NCBI GenBank assembly: GCA_963601915.1
Contig: CAVCGL010000001.1
Coordinates: 308,449 to 372,448, forward strand
Direction of reading: 5' to 3'
DNA: 64,000 nucleotides
From: Butyricicoccus_A sp963601915
GTDB lineage: Bacteria; Bacillota; Clostridia; Oscillospirales; Butyricicoccaceae
Under the pieces are notes generated by a model. It did not search any database. It worked only from the letters and a program-made list of their open reading frames with translations, and was not told the origin of the DNA. Shown piece by piece: positions 49,484-58,406 of this stretch. The position numbers and the translations under genes are program-made. Position 1 is the first letter of the stretch. Each line of letters begins with the position of its first letter.

Positions 49484-49864
49484 GTGCAGATTATTCTGCA
49501 AAATACAGGGGGCAAACCCATTTATGAGCAGATCACCGAACAGATGAAAGCGCAGATTTTATCTGGCGTGATTCCTGCCGGAGAACAGCTTCCCTCGATT
49601 CGGACGCTGGCAAAAGATCTGCATGTCAGTGTGATTACCACAAAACGGGCCTATGAAGAGCTGGAGCGTGAGGGATTTGTCGAGACCATGCAGGGGCGCG
49701 GCACCTATGTCTCGCATCAAGATGCCGAACAGGTGCGGGAAGAGCATCGCAGACGCATAGAACAAAAATTATTGGAAGCCGTAGAGATTGCAAAGAGTGC
49801 AGACATTTCCGAACAGGAAGTGTGTGAAGCACTGCATCTCTTATTTGGAGGTGACGAGAGATGA
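49484..49864 (+). CDS. GntR family regulator, YtrA subfamily
   Basis: 126 residues: winged helix (about 10-75) with KPIYEQITEQMKAQILSG, LPSIRTLAKDLHVSVITTKRAYEELEREGFVETMQGRGTYV, then a short helical tail. The YtrA branch has this small C-terminal part and controls ABC transporter operons. The start is GTG 49484, six bases after GGAGGTG. The stop overlaps the ATPase gene by four bases. Confidence 0.93.
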   Translation: MQIILQNTGGKPIYEQITEQMKAQILSGVIPAGEQLPSIRTLAKDLHVSVITTKRAYEELEREGFVETMQGRGTYVSHQDAEQVREEHRRRIEQKLLEAVEIAKSADISEQEVCEALHLLFGGDER

Positions 49865-50709
49865 AAGCATTGGAAGTAAAGGGTCTGTGCAAACAATATG
49901 AAAATTTTGCGCTGGACAACGTAACCTTCTCTTTGGAGCAGGGAACAATTACCGGATTGGTCGGCAGAAATGGCGCGGGCAAGACGACCATTCTTCGCAG
50001 TATTTTGGGTGCAGCGCATATCGATGCCGGAAACATTTCCTTTTTGGGAAAGCCCATCAATGCGCAGACCAAACAGGAAATTGGCGTGGTGTATGATACA
50101 TGCTGCTTTAGCGAGATGTTGAAGCTGGGACAGATTGATCGAGTGCTGGGAGATATTTACCATACCTGGTCACGAGATGTGTTTTTTGGAATGTGTGAGC
50201 ACTATGAACTGCCGGAAAATAAGACCATCAAAACGTTTTCCCGTGGCATGAAGCAGAAGCTGTCCATTGCGGCGGCGCTGGCGCACAGCCCGAGATTGCT
50301 GCTGCTAGATGAGCCGACAGGCGGATTGGACCCTGTTGCCCGCGAGCAGATTTTGAATGATTTGCAGATATTTATTGAGGACGGCGAGCATACTGTGCTG
50401 CTGTCCACCCATATCACCAGCGATTTGGATCGTGTGGCAGATAATATTCTGATTGTGTCACATGGCAGCATTCAAATTGATACAGATAAGGATACCTTGC
50501 TTGATGAGTATGTCATTCTCAAAGGCAGTCCGGAACAGCTTGAACAGATGGAAAAGACGGATATTCTTGGCATCAAGAAGCACGCCTATTCCTTTGAGGC
50601 GCTGTGCAGAGGGCGTGAGCGCATGAGAGAAAAGTATCCGCAGTTTGTCTGTGACAGCACAGATATTGAACAAATTTTGGTATTGCTGGAAGGCGGTGCA
50701 GACGTATGA
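49861..50709 (+). CDS. ABC transporter ATP-binding protein
   Basis: 282 residues. Walker A GRNGAGKTT (about 37-45), signature FSRGMKQKLSIA, Walker B LLLLDEPTGGLD, H-loop STHIT. The C-terminal tail (about 215-282) is of the type seen with GntR-YtrA linked ABC-2 exporters. It has ATGA overlaps on both sides. The likely substrate is a peptide or cell-envelope stress agent, by analogy with Bacillus ytr. Confidence 0.93.
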   Translation: MKALEVKGLCKQYENFALDNVTFSLEQGTITGLVGRNGAGKTTILRSILGAAHIDAGNISFLGKPINAQTKQEIGVVYDTCCFSEMLKLGQIDRVLGDIYHTWSRDVFFGMCEHYELPENKTIKTFSRGMKQKLSIAAALAHSPRLLLLDEPTGGLDPVAREQILNDLQIFIEDGEHTVLLSTHITSDLDRVADNILIVSHGSIQIDTDKDTLLDEYVILKGSPEQLEQMEKTDILGIKKHAYSFEALCRGRERMREKYPQFVCDSTDIEQILVLLEGGADV

Positions 50710-51341
50710 AAGGCTTAGTTCGATATGATTTGGCGCAGTTGACGGGCAACTCAAAGAGAAGCTTTTATTTGCTATACTTTGTCGGTTTGATTGTTGTGGG
50801 CTTAATTGTAGGTGGAGGAAGAATTTTCAGCTATATGGCAGTCATGATTGGCTGCATGATGGGCGTGAGCTTTTTCTCTTATGAGACATGGTATCACTGG
50901 GACCGCTATTGTGCTGCGATGCCGCTGTCCAATCGTCAGATCGTTGTCTCTCGATATATCAGCTTGTTGATTACAACAGGATGCGGTGCACTGATAGGAC
51001 TTGTGATTGGCTTACTGTCGTTTGCAACGGGAAGAATGGATCTGAGCTGGACGCAGTGGCTGATTTCTTTGTTGCAGACCATTTTTGCGGCATTGGTGTA
51101 TATGGAAATTGAGATTCCCGTCATGTATCGTTTTGGCGTGGAGCGCGGACGCCTGGTCAATATTCTGTTGTTCGTTATCTTATATTCCGGTGCTTTGGTA
51201 CTGTCAGAATTCAATCAGATACCGGCGGAATTTGCCACGATAGTTCGGATTGCTTTTGGCGTGGCATGGCTGATTGTTTTGCTGCTGTTTCCGGTTTCTA
51301 TCGCCGTATCTATGCGGATTCGAGCGAAAAAAGAATATTAA
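50706..51341 (+). CDS. ABC-2 type transporter permease
   Basis: 211 residues with six hydrophobic helices, starting MKGLVRYDLAQL as typical for ABC2_membrane_5 proteins; the DxYxxxMPLSNRQIVVSRY-like cytoplasmic loop (DRYCAAMPLSNRQIVVSRYI) is the ATPase contact. Translationally coupled to the ATPase gene. Together they form a small exporter under the GntR regulator. Confidence 0.88.
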   Translation: MKGLVRYDLAQLTGNSKRSFYLLYFVGLIVVGLIVGGGRIFSYMAVMIGCMMGVSFFSYETWYHWDRYCAAMPLSNRQIVVSRYISLLITTGCGALIGLVIGLLSFATGRMDLSWTQWLISLLQTIFAALVYMEIEIPVMYRFGVERGRLVNILLFVILYSGALVLSEFNQIPAEFATIVRIAFGVAWLIVLLLFPVSIAVSMRIRAKKEY

Positions 51342-51344
51342 AAA

Positions 51345-51379
51345 AATCATCCCGCCGTCTCAATGACAGCGGGATGATT
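51345..51379. terminator. Bidirectional terminator, strong for the minus strand
   Basis: Stem AATCATCCCGC/GCGGGATGATT; on the minus strand it is followed by a T-run, so it mainly ends the purine permease gene and closes the convergent ABC operon too. Confidence 0.88.
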
Positions 51380-51396
51380 GCATGTTGTGCAGTGAA

Positions 51397-52752
51397 TTAC
51401 AGGAAGATGTACTTCAAAACAAACAGAATAGCCAAGATATACATCAGCGGTGTAATCTTCTTGCGGTTGCCGGAGAACAGGTTGATGACAACATAGGAGA
51501 TAACACCAATGGAGATGCCTTCCGAAATGCTGTAGGTCAGCGGCATACAAGCCAAGCACAGGTAAGCCGGAATAGATTCGGTCGGATCGTTGAAGTTGAT
51601 CTGCACAACAGCAGAAATCATCAGGAATCCAACGAAAATCAGAGCCGGAGCCGTTGCAAAGCTCGGAATAGTGGTAAATACCGGAGCAAAGATGATGGAA
51701 ACCAAGAACAACAGACCGGTTACAATGGAAGACAGACCGGTTCTGCCGCCTTCAGCGACGCCGGAGGAGCTTTCTACAAAGGTTGTTGTGGTAGAAGTAC
51801 CCAGAATGGCACCGGCGGAGGTTGCGAGTGCATCAGCGAGCAGAGCCTGCTTGATGCGCGGCAGCTTGCCTTCTTCATCCAGCATATTTGCCTTATTTGC
51901 CACACCGATCAGTGTGCCCAGCGTGTCGAACAGATCGACAAACAGGAAGGCAAAGATGATAACGATAAAGTCAATCAGATTAAAATCTGTACCAGCCAGA
52001 TTAAAGCACTGACCGAAGGTCAGACGAATCGAGGTAATGTCAAAGCTCGACCAAGACGGAATCAGAGAATAGAAGCCGTTGGCAGCATCTACCTGATAAA
52101 TACCGGTGAGCTGACACACAATACCCAGTACCCAAGTGACCAGAATGCCGATCAGGATGGAACCCTTGACATTCTTGACATGCAGAATAGCAATGAGCAG
52201 CAGACCGATGACTGCGAGCAGTGCGCCAATACCGACTGTGTGGAAGTTTTCGGTAAAATCAACAATCGTAACCAAGGTTGTGCTGTCTACGACCAAATTG
52301 GCATTCTGAAGTCCCAGAAAAGCGACAAACAGGCCAATGCCGACCGATACGCCCTTTTTGAGCTGAAGCGGAATGGCATTAAAAATGGCTTCGCGCACAT
52401 TGGTCAAGGAAAGAACAATAAAAATCAGACCTTCGACAAAAACGGCAAGCAGTGCGAACTGCCAAGAATAGCCCATCTGTCCGACAACGGTGTATGCAAA
52501 GTATGCATTGAGTCCGAGACCTGGTGCCAGTGCGAATGGATAGTTTGCGAGCAATGCCATGCAGAAGCAGCCGATAAAGGATGCGATGGCTGTTGCCATC
52601 AGAATGGCATTGGAATCCATGCCGGATGCCGACAGGATGGAAGGATTGACCGCGAGAATGTAAGCCATGGTCATAAAGGTTGTTAGACCGGCAACGACTT
52701 CTGTCTTGACATTCGTGTGGTTCTCCTTCAATTTGAATAATGATTCAAGCAT
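51397..52752 (-). CDS. NCS2 family purine permease (adenine/guanine/hypoxanthine, AzgA/PbuG type)
   Basis: 451 residues with about 13 membrane segments. Seen: TEVVAGLTTFMTMAYILAVNPSIL, LAPGLGLNAYFAYTV, VDLFDTLGTLIGVA, GTSTTTTFVESSSGVAEGGRTGLSS, all diagnostic of the AzgA-like branch. It imports purine bases with protons. ATG 52752 follows AAAGGAG. No purine riboswitch fits in the short leader (about 40 bases after the extended -10). Confidence 0.94.
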   Translation of the reverse strand: MLESLFKLKENHTNVKTEVVAGLTTFMTMAYILAVNPSILSASGMDSNAILMATAIASFIGCFCMALLANYPFALAPGLGLNAYFAYTVVGQMGYSWQFALLAVFVEGLIFIVLSLTNVREAIFNAIPLQLKKGVSVGIGLFVAFLGLQNANLVVDSTTLVTIVDFTENFHTVGIGALLAVIGLLLIAILHVKNVKGSILIGILVTWVLGIVCQLTGIYQVDAANGFYSLIPSWSSFDITSIRLTFGQCFNLAGTDFNLIDFIVIIFAFLFVDLFDTLGTLIGVANKANMLDEEGKLPRIKQALLADALATSAGAILGTSTTTTFVESSSGVAEGGRTGLSSIVTGLLFLVSIIFAPVFTTIPSFATAPALIFVGFLMISAVVQINFNDPTESIPAYLCLACMPLTYSISEGISIGVISYVVINLFSGNRKKITPLMYILAILFVLKYIFL

Positions 52753-52797
52753 GTACGAAATACTCCTTTCAAGATATGAATCATTGATGAACAATCA

Positions 52798-52806
52798 ATT
52801 ATACCA
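52798..52806 (-). promoter_or_regulatory. Extended -10 promoter of the purine permease
   Basis: Minus strand TGG-TATAAT (52806-52798); no good -35. Confidence 0.5.
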
Positions 52807-52845
52807 TGCTTTGCAGGAAGATGCACGAAAAAAATCCGGCTGTCC

Positions 52846-52874
52846 TTTACATTTTTTGGGGTACAGAGTACAAT
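52846..52874 (+). promoter_or_regulatory. Promoter of the DUF3877-like gene
   Basis: TTTACA (52846-52851), 17-base spacer, TACAAT (52869-52874). Confidence 0.65.
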
Positions 52875-52915
52875 AGAAACAAATACAATAGAATTCTCAT
52901 AGAGGAGGAAGTATC

Positions 52916-53455
52916 TTGAATTACGAAGCACTGACTCAAAATCTCATTGGCATGGTGAAGGAATCCCAGATTAAGCTGGGCTATACGAAAACACCGATTC
53001 ATTTATATTTTCCGGCAGAAGCAGTGAACCACTTACTCGATGCGCAGCTTTCGGTTGAAGAACTAGAGACCCAGCTGGCACAATTTGCAAAGACTGTGGA
53101 AAACTTACTTGGTACGCTGACGGTTTCTGTAAAAGATGAGCTGTTTTGCATCACGGTTCCGGAAAAGGGCGTCGAATATGTACACGAGAACGTCGAGACC
53201 AGCGGATTTTTGGAAGAATTCATCGCCTGCATGAGCAAGCCGAGACATACGATAGAGGAAATTACTGCAGTATTTCGCAAGTATTCCGACCAGGTTGTCG
53301 TTGAGACACCGAGCAAGGACACAGATGAGTTTGACTATTTGATTTATTTTGCGGATGGAAAGCCGGATGCCTATCGCTACTGCATCCATGATGAGATGGG
53401 ACAGCTGATTTATCATCGCTTCACGCAGAAGGAATTTGAAAGCTTCGGATTCTAA
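52916..53455 (+). CDS. DUF3877-like protein
   Basis: 179 residues, soluble, mixed alpha/beta. The opening MNYEALTQNLIGMVKESQIKLGY with IHLYFPAEAVNHLL resembles the DUF3877 family of Clostridia, for which no function is known. Start TTG 52916, seven bases after GAGGAGG. It converges on and overlaps by four bases the DUF523 gene; no terminator lies between them. Confidence 0.75.
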   Translation: MNYEALTQNLIGMVKESQIKLGYTKTPIHLYFPAEAVNHLLDAQLSVEELETQLAQFAKTVENLLGTLTVSVKDELFCITVPEKGVEYVHENVETSGFLEEFIACMSKPRHTIEEITAVFRKYSDQVVVETPSKDTDEFDYLIYFADGKPDAYRYCIHDEMGQLIYHRFTQKEFESFGF

Positions 53456-53868
53456 AAATCATCCGAGCTTTTCACGAGATAACCGGCTTGCTGGAGCGCC
53501 TCGGCAAATAAGCCGGATTGGTTGACCAGCGTTCCGGTAAATGTGCCGTCGTATCGCTGCCCAACACCGCAGGTAGGACTGCGCGATTTCAAGATAACGA
53601 AATCAATGGGCTGCTGCGCTGCAATCTGCATCGCTTTGCAGACACCGGAACAATAGGCATCTGTGACATCTTCGCCGTTTTTGCGCAGGACACGGCTGCC
53701 GTTTACTTCGACCGGCGGGCGCGGCGCAGGCATTCCCGCTAAGATTTCTGGACAAATAGGGATCACCTGTTTACCCTTCAAGAAGTCGAGAATGGCGGGA
53801 GAACAGTTATTTCCGCCGTTATATTTGCAGTTCTCACCGAGCAGACAGGCACTGACAAGTACGGTCAT
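53452..53868 (-). CDS. DUF523 family protein
   Basis: 138 residues: VSACLLGENCKYNGGNN, ICPEILAGMPAPRPPVEV, and LKSRSPTCGVGQRYDGTF are the DUF523 hallmark motifs, with conserved cysteines in the first and last. The function is not established. GGAG precedes ATG 53868 by 8 bases. Confidence 0.93.
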   Translation of the reverse strand: MTVLVSACLLGENCKYNGGNNCSPAILDFLKGKQVIPICPEILAGMPAPRPPVEVNGSRVLRKNGEDVTDAYCSGVCKAMQIAAQQPIDFVILKSRSPTCGVGQRYDGTFTGTLVNQSGLFAEALQQAGYLVKSSDDF

Positions 53869-53901
53869 ACAATCATCTCCGATAAAAAATTTGATACAAA
53901 C

Positions 53902-53910
53902 ATTATAACA
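53902..53910 (-). promoter_or_regulatory. Extended -10 promoter of the DUF523 gene
   Basis: Minus strand TGT-TATAAT (53910-53902), with no clear -35 box. Confidence 0.4.
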
Positions 53911-54011
53911 TGTTCCGTCCGTGGGATACTATTCCTGCGGGCGGATTTTTTGCCAATACGGCACATATGAGATGCTGCTAAAAAAATGCGAAAATATGTT
54001 AAGTGAAAAAT

Positions 54012-54040
54012 TTGACAAAGAGGAGATGGTTGTGTATACT
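54012..54040 (+). promoter_or_regulatory. Promoter of ppdK
   Basis: TTGACA (54012-54017), 17-base spacer, TATACT (54035-54040). It leaves a leader of about 110 bases. No riboswitch is recognised in it. Confidence 0.8.
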
Positions 54041-54158
54041 GTTAATAAAACCGAGAAAGATTTGCACGAAATTTATGAAAGATGACAAATGTTGGTGGGC
54101 ATCTGCCTGCTGAAGAGAGACGGCGTGGCAGAGGAACAAAAACTGGGAGGAAAATAGT

Positions 54159-56786
54159 ATGAAAAAATGGGTGTACGAGTTTCATGAGGGTAATGCCGAT
54201 ATGCGTCCGCTGCTCGGCGGCAAGGGCGCGAATCTTGCCGAGATGACCAATTTGGGGCTGCCAATTCCAAATGGATTTACAGTCACAACCGAAGCATGTA
54301 CCGATTATTATACGCAGGGAAAGCAGATTTCTCAGGAAATTCAGGATCAGATCTTTGCGGCACTGGCTGTTTTGGAGCAGCAGCGCGGCAAAAAGTTTGG
54401 CGATGAATCGGACCCGCTGTTGGTTTCCGTGCGTTCCGGTGCGCGCGCTTCGATGCCGGGCATGATGGATACCATTTTGAATTTGGGCTTAAACGATGTT
54501 TCCGTAGAAGGCTTTGCAAAGAAAACCGGCAATCCGCGTTTTGCGTATGATTCGTACCGCCGCTTTATTCAGATGTTCTCGGATGTCGTTATGGAAATGA
54601 GCAAATCGTTCTTTGAGGGCATTTTGACGGAGATCAAAGAGGCAAAGGGCGCAAAATATGATACAGATTTGACTGCGGACGATCTCAAAGAGGTCATCGC
54701 ACGATATAAAGCAATCTATGCGGAAAAGATGGGCGCAGAATTCCCGCAGGACCCAAAAGTACAGCTCATGGAAGCGGTCAAGGCAGTGTTCCGTTCGTGG
54801 GATAATCCGCGTGCCATTGTATACCGCCGCATGAATGATATTCCGGGCGATTGGGGTACGGCAGTCAATGTGCAGTCGATGGTATTCGGCAACATGGGCA
54901 ATACATCGGGTACCGGCGTAGCCTTTACACGTAATCCGTCCACTGGCGAAAAGGGCATTTTTGGCGAATATCTCATCAACGCGCAGGGCGAAGACGTTGT
55001 AGCAGGCATCCGTACGCCGCAACCGATTACCAAGCTCGCAGAGGACTTGCCGGAGTGCTATCAGCAGTTTATGGATATTGCCAACCGGTTGGAAGACCAT
55101 TACCGCGATATGCAGGATATGGAATTCACCATTCAGGAAGGCAAACTGTTTTTCTTGCAGACGAGAAACGGCAAGCGCACCGCGCAGGCTGCCATCAAAA
55201 TTGCCTGCGATCTCGTAGATGAGGGTCGTATTACACCGGAAGAAGCGGTTCTGCGCATTGATGCAAAGAGCTTGGATCAGCTGCTGCATCCGACATTTGA
55301 TGCGGAAGAGCTGAAGAAGGGCAAAAAGATTGGTCAGGCATTGCCGGCATCGCCTGGTGCGGCGGCTGGTAAGGTTTACTTTACCGCAGAAGATGCGAAG
55401 AATGCACACGAACAAGATGGAGAAAAGGTCATTCTGGTGCGCTTGGAAACCTCGCCGGAGGATATTGAGGGTATGCACGCGGCGGAAGGCATTCTGACTG
55501 TGCGCGGCGGCATGACCTCTCATGCGGCAGTAGTAGCTCGCGGCATGGGTACCTGTTGTGTATCCGGCTGCGGTGAAATTGCCATTGATGAAGAAGCAAA
55601 GGTGTTCTCTCTGGGTAGCTACACCTTCCATGAGGGAGATGAAATCTCTCTGGATGGCAGCACAGGCTTTATTTATAAGGGCATGATTGAGACGAAGGAA
55701 GCATCAGTCAGCGGTGACTTTGGCAGAATTATGGCATGGGCAGACAGCTTCCGTCGTCTGCGCGTTCGCACGAATGCAGACACACCAAAGGATACCAAGA
55801 ATGCCGTTCGTTTGGGTGCAGAGGGTATTGGTCTGTGCCGTACCGAGCATATGTTCTTTGAGCCGAATCGTATTCCGAAAATCCGGAAGATGATTTTGTC
55901 TGATACACCGGAACAGAGAGAGCAAGCACTGATTGAATTGCTGCCGTTCCAGAAGAGCGATTTTAAGGCAATGTACGAGGCGCTGGAAGGTCGTCCGATG
56001 ACGGTTCGTTATCTGGATCCGCCGCTGCATGAGTTCGTTCCGACTGACCCGGCAGATATTGAAGCCCTGGCGAAAGATATGGGCATGACACCGGCGCAAG
56101 TCAAGCAGAAATGCGACGATCTGCATGAGTTTAACCCAATGATGGGTCATCGCGGCTGCCGTCTTGCAGTTACCTATCCGGAAATTGCGAAGATGCAGAC
56201 ACGTGCGGTATTGGAAGCTGCCATTGAGGTTTCCAAGGAGAAGGGCTATGACATTGAGCCGGAAATCATGATTCCGTTGGTTGGCGACAAGAAGGAACTC
56301 AAATTCGTCAAGGATGTCGTTGTCGAGGAGGCAGAAAAAGTAAAGAAGGAATTGAATTCTGATATCGTTTACCATGTCGGCACGATGATTGAAATTCCGC
56401 GCGCTGCCTTGATGGCTGGCGAGATCGCAGAGGAAGCAGAGTTCTTCTCGTTCGGCACCAATGACTTGACGCAGATGACGTTTGGCTTCTCGCGTGATGA
56501 TGCAGGCAAGTTCCTGTATTCATACTATCAGGCGAAGATTTACGAGTCTGACCCGTTTGCGCGCTTGGATCAGAACGGCGTTGGTCAGCTCATTCGTATC
56601 GCTGCGGAGCAGGGCAAAAAGACCCGTCCGAATATCAAGATGGGCATCTGCGGTGAACACGGCGGCGATCCGTCTTCCATTGCGTTCTGCCACGAAGCAG
56701 GTCTTACGTATGTATCGTGCTCGCCGTTCCGCGTGCCGATTGCACGTCTGGCAGCCGCACAGGCAGCACTGAACAGTAAGAAATAA
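54159..56786 (+). CDS. ppdK: Pyruvate, phosphate dikinase
   Basis: Interconverts pyruvate + ATP + Pi and PEP + AMP + PPi; in anaerobes it often runs toward pyruvate, using pyrophosphate-linked glycolysis. 875 residues. Seen: N-terminal nucleotide domain (LLGGKGANLAEMTNLGLPIPNGF, SVRSGARASMPGMMDT), swivelling domain with phosphoryl-accepting His in GGMTSHAAVVARGMG (about 450) and the regulatory Thr next to it, and a C-terminal PEP domain with GLCRTEHMFF, MGHRGCRL, GTNDLTQMTFGFSRDD and GICGEHGGDPSSI. GGGAGG precedes ATG 54159. No ppdK regulatory protein (RP1) gene is adjacent. Confidence 0.98.
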   Translation: MKKWVYEFHEGNADMRPLLGGKGANLAEMTNLGLPIPNGFTVTTEACTDYYTQGKQISQEIQDQIFAALAVLEQQRGKKFGDESDPLLVSVRSGARASMPGMMDTILNLGLNDVSVEGFAKKTGNPRFAYDSYRRFIQMFSDVVMEMSKSFFEGILTEIKEAKGAKYDTDLTADDLKEVIARYKAIYAEKMGAEFPQDPKVQLMEAVKAVFRSWDNPRAIVYRRMNDIPGDWGTAVNVQSMVFGNMGNTSGTGVAFTRNPSTGEKGIFGEYLINAQGEDVVAGIRTPQPITKLAEDLPECYQQFMDIANRLEDHYRDMQDMEFTIQEGKLFFLQTRNGKRTAQAAIKIACDLVDEGRITPEEAVLRIDAKSLDQLLHPTFDAEELKKGKKIGQALPASPGAAAGKVYFTAEDAKNAHEQDGEKVILVRLETSPEDIEGMHAAEGILTVRGGMTSHAAVVARGMGTCCVSGCGEIAIDEEAKVFSLGSYTFHEGDEISLDGSTGFIYKGMIETKEASVSGDFGRIMAWADSFRRLRVRTNADTPKDTKNAVRLGAEGIGLCRTEHMFFEPNRIPKIRKMILSDTPEQREQALIELLPFQKSDFKAMYEALEGRPMTVRYLDPPLHEFVPTDPADIEALAKDMGMTPAQVKQKCDDLHEFNPMMGHRGCRLAVTYPEIAKMQTRAVLEAAIEVSKEKGYDIEPEIMIPLVGDKKELKFVKDVVVEEAEKVKKELNSDIVYHVGTMIEIPRAALMAGEIAEEAEFFSFGTNDLTQMTFGFSRDDAGKFLYSYYQAKIYESDPFARLDQNGVGQLIRIAAEQGKKTRPNIKMGICGEHGGDPSSIAFCHEAGLTYVSCSPFRVPIARLAAAQAALNSKK

Positions 56787-56807
56787 AAAATACTGATATA
56801 AAAACCA

Positions 56808-56843
56808 AACCGCGCATCATCAAGCTCGATGATGCGCGGTTTC
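56808..56843. terminator. Bidirectional terminator between ppdK and the PurF-like gene
   Basis: A perfect 15-bp stem AAACCGCGCATCATC/GATGATGCGCGGTTT; T-rich on the minus-strand side. Confidence 0.9.
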
Positions 56844-56846
56844 GCA

Positions 56847-58256
56847 TTATTCTTGACCGTTCCAGCAGTAAGTGCACAGATTTTCCTTCGGAATGCCGAC
56901 GGCATCCAGCATATCATCCAGACGGTTGTAACGCAGGGAAGTGAAATTCAATTCCTTGCGGATTTCTTCAATCATCTCGTCATACTTTGGAGATTCCGGG
57001 TCCGTGTACTGCTGGAGTACCTCTTCGGAAACCGTTTCGGAGCCTTCCAGACGAGCGATAACACGGCGGGTAATCAGATCCATTTCGGAAGAAGAACGAG
57101 AGAAGTTCAAATATTTGCATCCATAGACCAGCGGCGGACATGCCGGGCGGATGTGCACTTCTTTTGCGCCGCTTTCATACAGAAATTCTGTTGTTTCACG
57201 CAGCTGTGTGCCGCGAACAATCGAGTCATCGATGAGCAGCAAGCTCTTGTCCTTGATGAGATCGTGGACAGCGATCAGTTTCATCTTGGCGATGAGATTG
57301 CGCTTGCTCTGAATAGTCGGCATAAAGGAACGCGGCCATGTCGGGGTGTATTTGATAAACGGGCGGGAGAACGGGATGCCGGATGCATTGGCGTAGCCGA
57401 CAGCGTGCGCAATGCCGGAATCCGGTACACCGGCAACAATATCCGGCTTGACATTGTCGCGCATCGCCATCTTTTCACCGCAGCGATAGCGCATTTCCTC
57501 CACGCTTACGCCTTCGTAAGAGCTGGATGGATAGCCGTAGTATACCCACAGGAATGTACAGATTTTCATTTGTTTTCCCGGTGCAAGCAAGGTTTTTACG
57601 CCGTCCGGTGTGACAACATCAATTTCACCCGGACCCAGCTCCTTATACGGCTTGTAGCCGAGGTTCTGGAACGCAAAATCCTCGAAGGAGATGCAGTAAG
57701 CATCTTCTTTTTTGCCGAGAACAATTGGTGTTCTGCCGTATTTATCGCGTGCGGCATAGATACCCTTGGAAGTCAAAAGCATCATGGTCAGAGAGCCGTC
57801 AATGGTTTCCAGCGCATAGTGAATGCCTTCGATGAGATTTTCTTTCTGATTGATGAGTGCAGCAACTAATTCTGTCGGGTTGACATCGCCGCCGCTCATT
57901 TCGAGAAAATGCGAGTTGCCGTTGCTGAAGATAGAAGAAACAATCTCTTCAATGTTGTTGATCTTGCTGACGGTGGTAATGGCAAAGGTGCCGTGGTGAG
58001 AACGGACAATCAGTGGCTGCAGCTCAAAATCTGAAATACAGCCGATGCCGAGATTACCCTTCATTTCCTGAATATCCTTGTCAAATTTGGTGCGGAACGG
58101 TGCGTTCTCAATGTTATGAATCGAACGGTCAAAGCCGTTTTCTCCGTAAATTGCCATGCCGCCGCGACGTGTTCCCAAATGAGAATGATAGTCCGTGCCG
58201 AAAAACAAATCAAACACGCAATCTTCCTTTGAAGCTACTCCGAAAAAGCCGCCCAT
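56847..58256 (-). CDS. purF: PurF-like amidophosphoribosyltransferase homologue lacking the N-terminal cysteine
   Basis: 469 residues. PurF transfers glutamine amide nitrogen to PRPP, and its glutaminase domain needs Cys as the first mature residue (MCGI...). Here the N-terminus reads MGGFFGVAS, so Gly is in the nucleophile place; the DNA at 58256-58248 is ATG GGC GGC. The rest of the domain (HLGTRRGGMAIYG, LGIGCISDFELQP, SGGDVNPTELV) is divergent but recognisable. The phosphoribosyltransferase half is intact: PDSGIAHAVGYANASGIPF and the PRPP loop LLLIDDSIVRGTQLRE. Inference: it is either ammonia-dependent or not the housekeeping enzyme. AGGAGG precedes ATG 58256. Confidence 0.85.
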   Translation of the reverse strand: MGGFFGVASKEDCVFDLFFGTDYHSHLGTRRGGMAIYGENGFDRSIHNIENAPFRTKFDKDIQEMKGNLGIGCISDFELQPLIVRSHHGTFAITTVSKINNIEEIVSSIFSNGNSHFLEMSGGDVNPTELVAALINQKENLIEGIHYALETIDGSLTMMLLTSKGIYAARDKYGRTPIVLGKKEDAYCISFEDFAFQNLGYKPYKELGPGEIDVVTPDGVKTLLAPGKQMKICTFLWVYYGYPSSSYEGVSVEEMRYRCGEKMAMRDNVKPDIVAGVPDSGIAHAVGYANASGIPFSRPFIKYTPTWPRSFMPTIQSKRNLIAKMKLIAVHDLIKDKSLLLIDDSIVRGTQLRETTEFLYESGAKEVHIRPACPPLVYGCKYLNFSRSSSEMDLITRRVIARLEGSETVSEEVLQQYTDPESPKYDEMIEEIRKELNFTSLRYNRLDDMLDAVGIPKENLCTYCWNGQE

Positions 58257-58298
58257 GTAGTTCCTCCTTACGGTGTGTGAGAAAAATGTTACCTCAAC

Positions 58299-58307
58299 AG
58301 TATAGCA
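58299..58307 (-). promoter_or_regulatory. Extended -10 promoter of the PurF-like gene
   Basis: Minus strand TGC-TATACT (58307-58299), about 43 bases before the start. Confidence 0.5.
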
Positions 58308-58360
58308 TATCTTGACACAAAAGAGGAATAAAATATTGTTTCAGAATAAGAAATGGGCAT

Positions 58361-58390
58361 AAAAAACGGAGAGCCTGGCAAAGGCCCTCC
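58361..58390 (-). terminator. Terminator of the PH-domain gene
   Basis: Minus strand GGAGGGCCT/AGGCTCTCC stem (one G-U pair), then GTTTTTT. Confidence 0.85.
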
Positions 58391-58406
58391 ATAAATTGGG
58401 TAAATT

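Noticed and set aside
51382..52686. 434-residue plus-strand open frame across the purine permease gene
   Set aside because: Antisense shadow of a clear NCS2 permease; rich in Gln, Asn and Arg, with no family.
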